From Penicillus capitatus (Eukaryota; Chlorophyta), in assembly GCA_965649825.1 (NCBI GenBank), contig OZ287694.1:620001-684000 (forward strand): a stretch of DNA of 64,000 nt. Direction: 5' to 3'. Within the stretch, counting starts at the first letter, position 1; every line of letters begins with the position of its first letter. Both the position numbers and the translations under genes were made by a program. Positions 47,971 through 59,271 of this stretch are shown in pieces. The notes below the pieces were generated by a model. That model ran no database searches. It saw only the letters and a list, made by a program, of their open reading frames with translations, and had not been told where the DNA came from.

Positions 47971-50527
47971 ATGGCGGCCTCTCTGCAAACGCGACGTGCG
48001 ATTCTGTCGAAGCTGAGACAGTTTCGAAAGAAGACAGCGACGCCGAGCCACGTATCGCTCTTGTGCGGAAGGAGGGTTAACGGATACTGGTGCCACAGGA
48101 GCGACGTCTTCGACGTCAAGGCATCGAAGGTTACCGACAGCACGCGCTGGAAGTGATCGAACGGGATGAGGATATCGAAGCTGTGGTGAAGGCACTGGAT
48201 ATGCGTTCCCTCTACCGAGATCCACGTTTCTGCCACTGGAGTGCGTCCGAGCAACGACTCCCCTGTGTACAGAATCGTCTGCTCGACGTCTCTAGGCGCC
48301 GAACGGTGGCGTCCTTGTGTTCGTGGCGCAGTGCAGAAGGCGGCGGAGCGATTGGTGCGGCGCAAAACGGTAGGAGATGAGAATCCCGTGCGCCAACTGC
48401 TCATCACCGTCCTGCGTCAGAGACTGCTGGATTGGTCACGGTGTACAGGACTGGTTCACCAAATGCTGCGGAGCTACATCTGGCACAAGGCACCGGTCGA
48501 CGAGGCAAGATCCCGCTTACCAGATCTCGTGCCGCCAAATCAGAGATCCGTGGCAGATACTTTCGTTGGCCAAGAGGATGTTCGATCCGGCGAGAGCAAC
48601 GGTGGCCCTCATACCGTCCACCTCGATGCTGCGTCTGCTGCTCACGGTCACGCAACAGCGCGGCGACGCTGGTGTCTTCTGCAAGACGTGGACGTCCCTA
48701 GTATGCGCCCTGCCTCATCCATCGGGCACAGGAACTCTGGTTGCTTCTAGGTGAAGCCAGTGCTGCGGGAGCATTATGCAAAAAAGGTACCCGTCGCTGT
48801 ATCGAGTGCGTACATCGGCGGATGTCTCTCCTTCGATTATCCCCTCACGTTCGACGAAGCGTTGAACGATGGGGAGAGCTACACGTCGAAGGCCATCGGA
48901 GAGCTAATCAAGATAAACGACGCGTCGTCGAGATCAGGTCACACGTTTTCGTCGTTCTGCGTACGAGAGTGCTGATGATGTTCAGACGGGCCGTTGCTGG
49001 ATTCGGATGTGCTGATCCAACTGATCCGCCAGTCCTCGTCCTCGTCGGCGTTGCAGCTCGCGTTGCAGCTCGCGTTGAACAGCCGGCTCGGCAGACAACG
49101 GATCTCTCAACGCAAGCAAAAAGGACAGGAGATGCTGTTCTTGCACGATCAGCAGAAACAGACGCCACTTCAGTTTCTCTGGGATGGAACCATGAGCCAG
49201 AAATCGTGCCGTCTGGGCGGACCCGTCTCCCGGACAGCTATGCTAGCCTATCTGAGATGTGGACACCTGCAGCAAGTCACGCAGATCGTCTCCAGCCACG
49301 CAGCCTCCGCAAAACCCTCCATGGTGTCTCCTTGTCTCTTTGGATCTTCAGGAAGCGCGAACACAATCTGGTGACAGGTGTTGAACACGATGATGCAGAT
49401 CGGCGATCGAGCGGATCATCCGCAGATGATGAAGGCGGCGTTTCGGCAGATGCTGGACGGCGATGTGCTGCCGCACGTGCGGAATATACGACGGCTGCTT
49501 GTGCGTCTGGCAGATCCTCTCGTATCCTGCGGATTCCGCGGACGGCTGGGCGGTCTCATGGGATTTGTCGACTCCTATCTGCCACTTGTGTCCGTCCGCG
49601 ACGTCAAGGCCCTATTCCTTGCACTGAATATCTCCGGAAGCATGCCCGACGTCATCCTCAGTGTCCTGAAGCGACTGATGCGACCCGATTACGATCCAGA
49701 GGAGAGACTGGGTGTGGCGTACCCCTTTTCTGTTTCCAGGCACTACCGCACGTTTCAAAAGACGGTGCGGCTGTCGTTGCTGGATCACCGACGATGGCAA
49801 GAGCAGCACGGGATCGATGACGGGTGGAGATTCCGGGTTCTGCTGACCGCCGGGCACCATCTCCGACAACGACCGATCTACTTCTCCCAGCTTCTGCCCT
49901 TGGCCGAAGAGTGGCTCCACATCGCCGCCGCCTTTCGTTCGACTGCCCTCTCAAGAGGTCTCTCCCAGTTCGATCGCATTGGATAGATCGGTGGAATGGG
50001 TCAGGAACGTGGGTCACCTCGGGCGACGACGCCATCTTCAGTGTCCTGCTCTCTTTCCTCATACGACCAGACGGCTCCCTCGAGCTCCTGAAGAGAGGTC
50101 CACTTCCACGCATACGAGATATATGAGCGACAGGTGTGTCATCCAGGCAGCCTGTTCCATCTCATGCGACTGGGACTAATGTCCGGTATCCTCCCCGGCG
50201 CAAAATCGCGACGTACATTGTATTACTTCACGCAGCACATCACACAGAGCCGTGGCCGGCCATTTATGTACTACCGACGGTCCTATCCCGGCAGCCTTCT
50301 CGATGTCAACGAGGTAGGCCTAAGCCGCCGTGCCTCGAAGGCGGATCGCTTTATCCCGCCTCTCCTGTCGGCAGATCATGCGCGCGTTTGATCGTCCACT
50401 GGAGTGGTCCGTCGAGCAGCAATGCCTCCTGTCGTCCGTTGTGTGTCGTCACTTGATCGATGACTGCTTCCGTCGCATCGCCGACGTGAGCGGTCCATCT
50501 CTGCCATTAACGTTGCGTTCCGCCTGA
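47971..50527 (+). CDS. PPR-like helical-repeat protein, probably organellar
   Basis: Ten exons (47971-48051, 48099-48264, 48296-48495, 48557-48700, 48751-48937, 48986-49323, 49378-49957, 50005-50097, 50147-50313, 50375-50527) join without frame error into 702 residues. The N terminus (MAASLQTRRAILSKLRQFRK) is basic and lacks acidic residues, like a mitochondrial presequence. The body is alpha-helical, with stretches resembling pentatricopeptide repeats (STSMLRLLLTVTQQRGDAG, SRTAMLAYLRCGHLQQVTQI, MMKAAFRQMLDGDVLPHVRN), so RNA binding in an organelle is plausible but inferred. No C-terminal catalytic domain is evident; it ends CRHLIDDCFRRIADVSG. Introns are 31-61 nt. The stop is 43 bp from the RPL14 ATG. 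Confidence 0.72.
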
Positions 50528-50570
50528 GAACGTGTCATTGCGTGTCACTTGACGGCCGTTTGTTCGTGCG

Positions 50571-51026
50571 ATGCCGTTCAAGAAATGCGTCGAGGTCGGC
50601 CGCTTGGCCGTCGTGAATTTTGGCCCAGACTACGGTCAGCCGATCGTCATCGCGGACATCGTCGATCAGAACCGCGTGGGCACGACGGGTCCCCTCTTCG
50701 AGCGCCATCGTGTGCGTTCTTAGGTCCTGGTTGATCATCCAGACTTTCCATGTCGCCGTCTGATGAACCTAAAGCGCCTGACGATGACGAATCTGCATCT
50801 CGATGTGCCGCGTATATTCAAGAAGACGACTATGAAGACGGCTCTGGGAAAGAACGATGTGTTTGCGAAGTTTAAGGAGAGTGACCGAGGAAAAAAACTC
50901 GCGGCGGCGAGGGAGAAGAGGGAGATGACGGATCTGGATCGCTGGAGGGCATCGAAGAAGCGTTTTGAACGGGCCAAGAAGATCCGCCAAGTCTATGAGC
51001 GACTCAAAAAGGAAAACGCACTCTGA
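50571..51026 (+). CDS. RPL14: 60S ribosomal protein eL14 (RPL14)
   Basis: ATG at 50571 starts MPFKKCVEVGRLAVVNFGPD; exon 1 ends at 50675 (IVDQNR), the intron is 50676-50723, and exon 2 runs to 51026. Exon 2 supplies VLVDHPDFPCRRLMNLKRLT and the KREMTDLDRWRASKKRFERA helix, the eL14 signature also seen as MTDFDRFKV in animals. The product is about 135 residues and lacks the long Ala/Lys tail of vertebrate RPL14, as in many unicellular eukaryotes. Only 43 bp separate it from the upstream PPR-like gene on the same strand. Confidence 0.95.
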
Positions 51027-52300
51027 TGCATGTCGGACGCGAAGGAAACAACTTTACATGTAATGCATATCCGAAAAGCATTCTATCTGATAAGTGTGAC
51101 ACCCGCTTGACTTTCTGTAACCACGGTAGATGGAAACGGATGGAGTGACGGGGACGCACGCGGATCGGAATACCTAGTCATTGCAGGTTGAGAAGTGTGC
51201 GGCCTCGACAAGAAAGGCGTCTTTCGTCGTTCTAGAAAAACATCTGGTCATTGATGACAGATCGAAGACAGCTAGAGGAATAGTAGCGAGTATGGAGACT
51301 GCACTAGATGCCGGGATCTTCATTCACAGCTTTGCCAAATCAGCACCAGCTGAACACGAAGCTATGGAAGGATAAGGTTAGTGGAAAAGATATCGATGTC
51401 CGAGCAAATCTTATTCACTTTTCTGATAAAACACCGTTCCCATAACAATGAGTATTTGGAATTCTTTGAGTGCTGTAAAGTGGTGCGAACTTTCCCTTGT
51501 GTAACCAGACCAATCGCAAGTGGCGATTTCAAAAGAGACTGTATAGCATCATTGCCGCTCTTTTATTTAAAGTTAAGAGGAGATTGACTGACGACAAGTT
51601 GAGCGTTTACCCGAACTCGACCAATGAGTACCTCTGACGGTCCTAGGGTCACTATGTCTTCGGAGGCGAAGATCACGAAGTCGACGCTTCTGTCCTCTGA
51701 GCTCCGCCGCGTATCGTAAAGTTCCACGTGATAGATGACTTGTTCCGCTCCCTGTTGGTGGAGCTCCGCTTGTTCGCCTCGGCGAAACTGGTTGAGGGGC
51801 TCCTCGAAGGTTGGATATGAAGGAGAACACGGGACAAGCACGCGTCGAATCTTCGTTCAGAGTGTCGCCGATCAGGTCGAACGCAAAACGTAAGCAGCGG
51901 AAGACTTCTGAAGTTTACAGAGTAAGGTCTGGAATAATCTGATTTCCCAATTAGGTACCCACGTGGTGATGTGACTTTCTTAGGTAGGTGACTCAGTGAG
52001 CTGTCAGAGCCACAGGGAATGGCCCCTTGGCCCCGTGACTAGACAGCAAGCGCCCCTCGAACACATGAACCCCTCAACAACAAGGCACTAAGTAGTCCCA
52101 TCGCCAGGCGACAGTCACATCGAGGATTGAGTATTGAAGCGAGGGTCGGACACGTACGATATCTTTCGCTTGTCATCTGAGTTTACATTTGAGTCTCGTC
52201 CCGCGTCCGTTCGTTCCGTGTTAGTGCCACCACGAGGAGGCACACAGGCTCGACGTTGCGTTGGCGAACGCATCGTTGTTTAGACCGAGTTTTTGGAAAA
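51027..52300. other. Mostly non-coding, with a possible minus exon and repeat relic
   Basis: A minus-strand frame 51841-51563 has protein-like sequence (YHVELYDTRRSSEDRSVDFV, LGPSEVLIGRVRVNAQLVV) but no gene context. Bases about 51897-52030 are a diverged direct copy of the repeat arm at 55979-56083 (shared gaagactt, tttacagag and gtgactttc words). Confidence 0.45.
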
Positions 52301-52306
52301 TCATAA

Positions 52307-52382
52307 GATGAAATGCTTTTTTACAAGATTGTTACGAGCATAAGATGAAATGCTTTTTTACAAGATTGTCACGAGCATAAGA
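52307..52382 (+). repeat. 37-bp tandem repeat, two copies
   Basis: The unit cataagatgaaatgctttttt plus acaagattgtcacgag occurs twice with one mismatch, followed by a partial third (cataagatcatg). It lies just before the 398-bp satellite. Confidence 0.85.
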
Positions 52383-52399
52383 TCATGTCCTTCTTTACG

Positions 52400-54620
52400 G
52401 GATTCCGCCGCCAGTAAGAAAGGTGGACGCCTCGTGGAGACGCCCGCTTTGCATCGCCATCGGGATTTACAAGTGGGCCCGACGACGCTAGAAGAGCCCA
52501 ACTGTCTGCGCCAAAATCGTCGTGCGGTTTCCGCCGTCTACGGTAGCGTCTCAAGTGGTGTGCAAAGGATACTTCAATACTTGTATACTTCTGAAATTGA
52601 ATAATTCGATACTTACTTCAGTGAGCGAGCGGTACGACTGACGGAACAACGAATACCACGCGTTCGGTGTGTTCGGACTCGAAGTGCGCATCTGGGGGGA
52701 GTATCTCCCAGAAGGAAGGGCAATCACGAGGACCCCCTCCCCTCCGGAAAGAAAGGAAATCACACGGATGTCCTTCCCCCTGGGATTCCTCAACCAGGTC
52801 GGAAAGGTGGACGCCTCATGGAGACGCCCCCTGCATCGCCTTCGGGACTTACGGGTGGGCCCGACGCCACTAAGAAGCGCCCAACGGTCCGAGCCACAAC
52901 CGGCACGCGGTTTCCGCCGTTTCCGTCAGCTTCATGTGTGGTGGTGTGCGAAAATTGGATACTTTGATACTTCGAAAATTGGATACTTTGATACTTCGAA
53001 AATTGGATACTTTGATGCTTCAGTCGGTAATACGACTGACGGAACAACGAACACCACGCGTTCGGTGCGTTTGGACTCGAAGTGCGCATCTGGGGGGAGT
53101 ATCTCCCAGAAGGAAGGGCAATCACGAGGACCCCCTCCCCTCCGGAAAGAAAGGAAATCACACGGATGTCCTTCCCCCTGGGATTCCTCAACCAGGTCGG
53201 AAAGGTGGACGCCTCATGGAGACGCCCCCTGCATCGCCTTCGGGACTTACGGGTGGGCCCGACGCCACTAAGAAGCGCCCAACGGTCCGAGCCACAACCG
53301 GCACGCGGTTTCCGCCGTTTCCGTCAGCGTCATGTGTGGTGGTGTGCGAAAATTGGATACTTTGATGCTTCGAAAATTGGATACATTGATACTTCGAAAA
53401 TTGGATACTTTGATACTTCAGTCGGTAATACGACTGACGGAACAACGAACACCACGCGTTCGGTGCGTTTGGACTCGAAGTGCGCATCCGGGGGGAGTAT
53501 CTCCCAGAAGGAAGGGCAATCACGAGGACCCCCTCCCCTCCGGAAAGAAAGGAAATCACACGGATGTCCTTCCCCCTGGGATTCCTCAACCAGGTCGGAA
53601 AGGTGGACGCCTCATGGAGACGCCCCCTGCATCGCCTTCGGGACTTACGGGTGGGCCCGACGCCACTAAGAAGCGCCCAACGGTCCGAGCCACAACCGGC
53701 ACGCGGTTTCCGCCGTTTCCGTCAGCGTCATGTGTGGTGGTGTGCGAAAATTGGATACTTTGATACTTCGAACATTGGATACTTTGATACTTCGAAAATT
53801 GGATACTTTGATACTTCAGTCGGTAATACGACTGACGGAACAACGAACACCACGCGTTCGGTGCGCTGGACTCGAAGTACGCATCTGGGGGGAGTATCTC
53901 CCAGAAGGAAGGGCAATCACGAGGACCCCCTCCCCTCCGGAAAGAAAGGAAATCACACGGATGTCCTTCCCCCTGGGATTCCTCAACCAGGTCGGAAAGG
54001 TGGACGCCTCATGGAGACGCCCCCTGCATCGCCTAGGGGACTTACGGGTGGGCCCGACGCCACTAAGAAGCGCCCAACGGTCCGAGCCACAACCGGCACG
54101 CGGTTTCCGCCGTTTCCGTCAGCGTCATGTGTGGCGGTGTGCGAAAATTAGATACTTTGATACTTCGAAAATTGGATACTTTGATACTTCGAACATTGGA
54201 TACTTTGATACTTCAGTACTTTGATACTTCAGTCGGAAATACGACTGACGGAACAACGAACACCACGCGTTCGGTGCGCTGGACTCGAAGTGCGCATCTG
54301 GGGGGAGTATCTCCCAGAAGGAAGGGCAATCACGAGGACCCCCTCCCCTCCGGAAAGAAAGGAAATCACACGGATGTCCTTCCCCCTGGGATTCCTCAAC
54401 CAGGTCGGAAAGGTGGACGCCTCATGGAGACGCCCCCTGCTTCGCCTTCGGGACTTACGGGTGGGCCCGACGCCACTAAGAAGCGCCCAACGGTCCGAGC
54501 CACAACCGGCACGCGGTTTCCGCCGTTTCCGTCAGCGTCATGTGTGGTGGTGTGCGAAAATTGGATACTTTGATACTTCGACAGACGGAATAACCAATAC
54601 GACGTGTTCGGCGCATCGGA
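52400..54620 (+). repeat. Satellite array, 398-bp unit
   Basis: A diverged leading copy (about 52400-52680) is followed by units beginning at 52681, 53079, 53477, 53874 and 54287 (measured at gaagtgcgca or its variant), so periods are 398, 398, 397 and 413 bp; a diverged tail ends near 54620. Copies are nearly identical. Each unit holds up to three 24-bp subrepeats (cgaaaattggatactttgat plus actt) and short palindromes (gggagtatctccc, cagtcggtaatacgactg). The unit length is not a multiple of three, so reading frames that stay open across units on both strands rotate from copy to copy. I regard the array as non-coding. Confidence 0.93.
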
Positions 54621-55978
54621 CTCAAACTTCGCAACTGCGGGGGAGTATTTCACGGAAAGAAAGAATGACGGAAAGTGGAGTGCGTCGTCACTTATATACC
54701 TTTCAGTTGATGTGACAACGTCACTGCACTTTGTCGCTCGATTAGCCAATCGCGACGCGAGTTTTAAAGAACAACCGTCGGAAGAGGAAGCTGCAAGGAA
54801 GCGCCGATTCAGCCGGTGGCCAATCGCGGCCCGGTATCGGAATATTCGCTCTTCTTGTTACTCCGACTTCCGCACCATGCGTAGCGACGGTCGAAGCCCG
54901 TGCCTTAAGCACAAGGGTCACAAAATGTCAAGCAAATGCCGAACCTGATAATCATAGCGATATATGTCGCTATCACCGAGACCTCCGTGGCGATATGACT
55001 GTCTTGTTGTGAAAGGGCGGGTCGTCTTTTTCAAAGAGGTGCTAGCTGTCCTGTCACGCAAGGTCTAAGTTCGTTAGGGGATTTTATTTTTTGCTTCTGT
55101 GGATTTGATGTTTAATTTGCCTAGAAAGTCATCAGAAGGGGGCTCAAGTTGTGAATTGCTTTCCGACCTCTAAAACGTTTGTTCTCCACCCTGGCCGATG
55201 ACAACGTCAATCGCGAATTCCGCCGACACTCATTCCATTGTTGTGTTGTTGTGTTAAGCAAACACGCCCCTAACAATGAGCTCATCTACTTACACTTGTG
55301 TCGATCTCCAAGCGACAGGTCGTAGGTTCGCTACACCTTCCCATCCAAAAATAGACCCGCGGCCTCTACGTCACAGATTCACAATAGCTTCCGGAATCTT
55401 CGCAGAGTATTCCTTTTTTCCTACTTACTACAGCACCCTATAAAAGCGTTGTAGATATACAGACCTTGTCTTTCGTTTGTAAGACTTTACGTTTCACAGG
55501 TTTACGTGCGCCCATCTTTAAAATTGTTTCCATCTAAAACCTACGCGACAGTGTTCAGCCACATCGCTCTTAATATGAGCTCATACATAATCTATTTACA
55601 CGCATGTCAATCTCTAAATAACAGGTCGTAGGTCCTCGGTGACTTCCCTCCACCTTTCTATCTAAACATACGCCCGTGCTATCTATATCACATATTCCGA
55701 GCAGATTCCGGAATATTCTTCTTTGTTACTAAAAATAATCTCGCGCCGCCTTGATGTCAAATCACTAAAACACTATAAAAAACTCTCAAGCGGGAGGCGC
55801 CGGTCGCGCGCTCGAGAGAACCAACAGTGGAAGACTTTTAAAGTTTGGAAGGCAAAGTCGTCATCGCCGGGATTTCCTTGTCGATGTGACTGCCTTGTTT
55901 GCAATGGGTCATCTGTGGGAAAGGGCGTTTGTTGTCATTTCACGAGGAGAAATGTCACGGGGAAGCGCCGCGCTAAAC
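54621..55978. other. Non-coding, with decayed dispersed repeats
   Basis: No gene is supported. Two diverged direct copies (about 55265-55435 and 55570-55720) share atgagctcat, acaggtcgtaggt and cttccggaat-like words. Around 55870-55900 the DNA reads DVTALFAMG on the plus strand and a related sequence recurs near 56340; both recall the start of a BTB domain, but the frames break soon after. Confidence 0.45.
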
Positions 55979-56562
55979 GAACCTAACAGTGGAAGACTTG
56001 TTTGTTTACAGAGCAAGATCTAGAACGGTTCGAATTGCCGATTAAACATGTGCATGATGACGTACGTGACTTTCTAGGCAGTCGAGTCTTTAGAGCGCCA
56101 GAACCAGAGAACCATGTCCCCAGACGCAGCCGAACTCCATTTGAAAAGAAAGGCAGCGCTCCTTGGCACAGATGACCCCCTCAGAACAAGACAAACACTT
56201 CACCGGAGCAAATCTTGGCGACAAAGACCTTGTTAGCTCTGGCTCAAAAATGTTGTGTTATGAAGACAGTGAATGACGTGACATGAGTTGCTGGCATGAG
56301 CCAAACGTTTGCACACGAAACTGTCGCCAAGATTTCCTTGTTGATGTGACTGTCTTGCTGGGCAAGGTTCATGTGTTGTCAGGTGCGCTGGCTATCTTGT
56401 CATATCGGTTCAATGGGGACTAAAGGGCCGTTTTTTATGGTGCTGGCAGCGTGCTGGCTCACCTGCCTAGGAAGTCGCTTCATCGTGCACATATTTTGTG
56501 AACAGTCTGAATCATTCTAGACCTTGCTCCGTAAACAAACAAGTCTTCCGCTGTTAAGTTCG
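55979..56562. mobile_element. TIR-flanked non-autonomous element (MITE-like)
   Basis: The left arm (about 55979-56083) and right arm (about 56462-56560) are imperfect inverted repeats of roughly 100 bp; both begin taacag(t/c)ggaagacttg when read inward and contain tttgtttac, agagca/ggagca and ctaggcag words. A third, direct copy of the arm lies at about 51897-52030, so the arm is a dispersed family. The interior has no transposase; it reads DVTVLLGKVHVLSGALAIL in one short frame. I infer a non-autonomous DNA element or a fold-back repeat. Confidence 0.6.
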
Positions 56563-57587
56563 TCTTCGTTCGGCCTACCGGCGACAGTATCTCCTGTGAT
56601 GTGCCTTGACGAGCAAATTCGTCACAAGACGCTCGACGATGTATGTACCTGAGTCCATCTCCTGCGCGAATCGATTTCCCTCCGATGACGTCCTGGAATC
56701 AGTCTTACTTGTAAAGACATCCATCCGCCCGATTTCACGATACGGAGCGACTGGATTTCGATGTGCAGCAGATTCGATGCCACGCTTCGATGGGGTAGGC
56801 GGCCGAAGATTCAATCTGCGTTGCGCAGTTAGTGGGTCTTGTCACTCTATGTCTGTCCAACAACGTTTCTGCAAGACGTGCACGCGAGTTCTTCAATAAA
56901 TCGTCGGCTGCAAACGCCGTTCTCTCTTTTGAATGTGATGATCCTCATGCCCAGTTTGCTGAAAGTTGCCATTTGGTTCAATCGGCCTTCTAGCTAGCTT
57001 CGTGCGAATCTCGCGAGTGAAAGCATCTCCCACAGACTGCGAACCTATTCGGCATTACGAGTAGTAAGTAGTTAGTTAGTACTCCTGGCGCGCATCCTCC
57101 CTGCAGTTAGTGCAAGCTTGCTGAGAAAGCAGCTTCGTGTGTAGAACGGACCTGCCACGTGGCTGCGTTCGGTTCCTCTTAAACTGTTCGCGTGCTCGGA
57201 CATTCAGAAGCATTGTGCCAAGTCGACAAGGAAACAAGAAGTCAAAGTTCTGTCGTGCAAATGTTTCCCGTTGAACTCTGTCCTTGTGTGAGCGCTCGAA
57301 CATCAGTCCTCGCAAATGCTTGCGTTTGCTACCAGGAGGAAGAACTTGACACCGCTTGACAAACGAGAAGCTTCCATTACAGTCGAAGACAGAGAGAATC
57401 GCCAGGCGGTCATTCTTCTTGCAAACGACGGTTGATGTGGCGCCGAGGATTTCAGAAGTTTTCCTCCGAAAGGCGTGCACAAGTCTATTCCGCGTTCACC
57501 TCACTTTCGTCATCGTGCTCTTGATCTCGCGATGCACGTGCTTTCCCTTGGACATAGTTCGCAGTCGGTTGCCTAACAACGTGAGCT
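56563..57587. other. Candidate exons on both strands, unresolved
   Basis: Minus 57480-57076 reads protein-like (NFDFLFPCRLGTMLLNVR) and ends with a CTNC pair; plus 56606-56899 ends with CKTCTRVL. No splice chain, start or family could be fixed. Confidence 0.3.
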
Positions 57588-57827
57588 ATGTCTGAAACCA
57601 AGCGACGCAAACACATGTCGTACAAGTTGCCTTGTACAAACTGTCTTGCGCATGGTCTCGATGATCCGAAAATGCCCGTAACCGAATCGTGCCTGCGCGA
57701 GCGAGCTAATTCGCTAACGAGAATCACCAAAGCCACTGTTGGAATCCTGACGCCTGTCTCTTCGAAGCGGTGTGACAGCTGTCGGAAACGTCTCACGGAT
57801 CGCGAGAGACATGTAGAGGACATGTAG
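57588..57827 (+). CDS. Small Cys-pair protein, possible zinc finger
   Basis: ATG at 57588 opens 79 codons with two well-separated Cys pairs (LPCTNC and KRCDSCRKRL), a layout that could bind one zinc ion together with a central Cys. It is basic near the N terminus (SETKRRKHM). No homologue recognised; a minus-strand frame of similar length overlaps, so coding is not certain. Confidence 0.35.
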   Translation: MSETKRRKHMSYKLPCTNCLAHGLDDPKMPVTESCLRERANSLTRITKATVGILTPVSSKRCDSCRKRLTDRERHVEDM

Positions 57828-57914
57828 AGAAGCTGATTCGCACATGAAGGGGTCAACAGTTTCCTGTCGGTCACGTGAACGGCGCTGCTATCATTCGTCA
57901 GAACTGTCGAGGTG

Positions 57915-58310
57915 CTAAGGCAGCGGAGGAAACACGCCGTCTTTAGTAGAGCCCTTTGGTTGCTGGACGACAGTAAAGTCCTTGTTCATCGGTCTGCCCA
58001 CAGCCGCCATCTGCAGATCCTTATCCGCACTGGTTACTTTCATAAGCGTTTGAATGCAATCCTTGTCGACTGCAAGTGACCATCCCAGTCTCATCACCGC
58101 ACATAGAAAATGTGGCACAACTGTAGGACTTCGGAGAGGAGAAGACAATAAGTCGACAACGGCGTGTCGCATGCGTTAAAGCGCACTGCGATTCGGATCG
58201 CATCCGCCAAGAGGCGATTGATGCGCGATTCAGTCGACGCGCGTATTGATTCAACTCGGCTTTCACTTACTGTTGTTCCAGGGGCGCACTCTGGTTGCAA
58301 AGTGTAGCCG
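57915..58310 (-). CDS. Probable 3' exons of an unknown gene
   Basis: The minus strand holds CAPGTT followed by a gtaagtg donor near 58270, an acceptor at about 58193, then frames giving FNACDTPLSTYCLLLSEVL and, after another junction, VDKDCIQTLMKVTSADKDLQ to a TAG at 57915. Composition is convincing but the second junction does not resolve in phase. No family recognised. Confidence 0.4.
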
Positions 58311-58362
58311 ACGATCTAGTGGAAACGGACACGCTTCTCGACGTCTCTTACGGGACACATTC

Positions 58363-58441
58363 TGACGTGACCCGGTAGGGGACAGCTGTTACCTTCGCCG
58401 TCCTCTCATTTCGGACAGCTGTCCCCTTCCGGGTCACGTCA
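58363..58441. repeat. Hairpin with 27-bp arms
   Basis: Arms 58363-58389 and 58415-58441 are complementary over 27 bp with a single mismatch, around a 25-nt loop (left arm begins tgacgtgacccgg, right arm ends ccgggtcacgtca). This could be a miniature inverted-repeat element or a structured RNA. Confidence 0.85.
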
Positions 58442-58496
58442 CTGTGAACATACTTAATGCACGTCACTTGTTAAACTCTGCCCTCTGTAATCCATC

Positions 58497-58528
58497 CGAA
58501 TGCGTCGAGGTAAACCTCGACGCATTCG
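58497..58528. repeat. Perfect 32-nt palindrome
   Basis: Two 15-bp arms (cgaatgcgtcgaggt and its exact complement) are separated by only aa. It lies 56 bp from the neighbouring hairpin. Such a perfect near-loopless palindrome would extrude as a cruciform or act as a dimeric protein-binding site. Confidence 0.93.
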
Positions 58529-58819
58529 CTTACTCATTCATTACAGTTACCATCCGATTATTATACACCCGTCTAGGAAGCTCCGCGTCCGCTGGCGGCC
58601 TCGAATACATCGCCCAAGAATGGAAGCTCCAAGGAAGGAAGTGGCATTGAAGTGTCAAACGAACAGCTGCTGATGTACCCTCGATACAATGGTCTTAGAC
58701 CCCTCCTCTGATTTTTAACCTAAAAAAGGATGTAAGAACCACCAATTTTTTTATTGCCATCCAATTATTGTGTCTGGGACGAATAAAACTGACACAGCTT
58801 ATTCTCGGACTCCGGTGTC

Positions 58820-59271
58820 TCACTCATCTTCGATAACGCTGATCGGAAGAGCATCGTCGCGGTGAGGGCTCACACACGCAAAAACACTCTTTCTGTCCCT
58901 CTCATCCTTCTCGGTCGGCCTTGCAAGGTAATAACCGACGAACTGTGCTGTGGCCGGGTCGTGCACCAGGACAACACTGGCGTAGACATCGTTTGAGTCT
59001 TCAACGAATTCCAGTTCCCAGACACATGCTCTGTCTTTGCTGCAAGCACAACACGATTAGATCGCACGATGACCAGACAATCGAAGATAAGCAGTCTTTC
59101 TGGCGATAGGAAGGTGCAAAAATGTGTGCCTTTCTCTTTTTCGTGTGCTGGGCGTCATGATTGTAAGATAACAACTTGACGGGGATGCGTCGGATAAACG
59201 TGCGCCGCGGTCGTGCACACGCGGAGACGAAGACGGACGGAGCAGTGTCGAACCAATGCAGAAGACGCCAT
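58820..59271 (-). CDS. Small hypothetical protein, three exons
   Basis: ATG at 59271, exon 1 to about 59239, a 64-nt intron, a middle exon (LLSYNHDAQHTKKRKAHIF), a short intron with a cttgcag acceptor at about 59042, and a last exon to the TGA at 58820. All joins keep frame, giving about 117 residues. The last exon is well-composed (RACVWELEFVEDSNDVYASV, QFVGYYLARPTEKD) and has no in-frame ATG, so a simple start-to-stop scan would miss it. No family recognised. Its 5' exon overlaps the decayed end of the helical-bundle relic. Confidence 0.55.

Noticed and set aside
52681-54287. CRISPR-like array
   Set aside because: Units are 398 bp and near-identical throughout, without short repeats alternating with unique spacers, and the genome is eukaryotic.
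52669-54573. Frames of 130-220 codons in the satellite as possible repeat proteins
   Set aside because: They exist on both strands and in rotating frames because the 398-bp unit lacks stops; no start, codon bias or domain supports translation.
55300-56040. tRNA genes (ggttcg words near 55325 and 56026)
   Set aside because: No matching acceptor stem, D arm or anticodon arm could be folded around the T-loop-like words.
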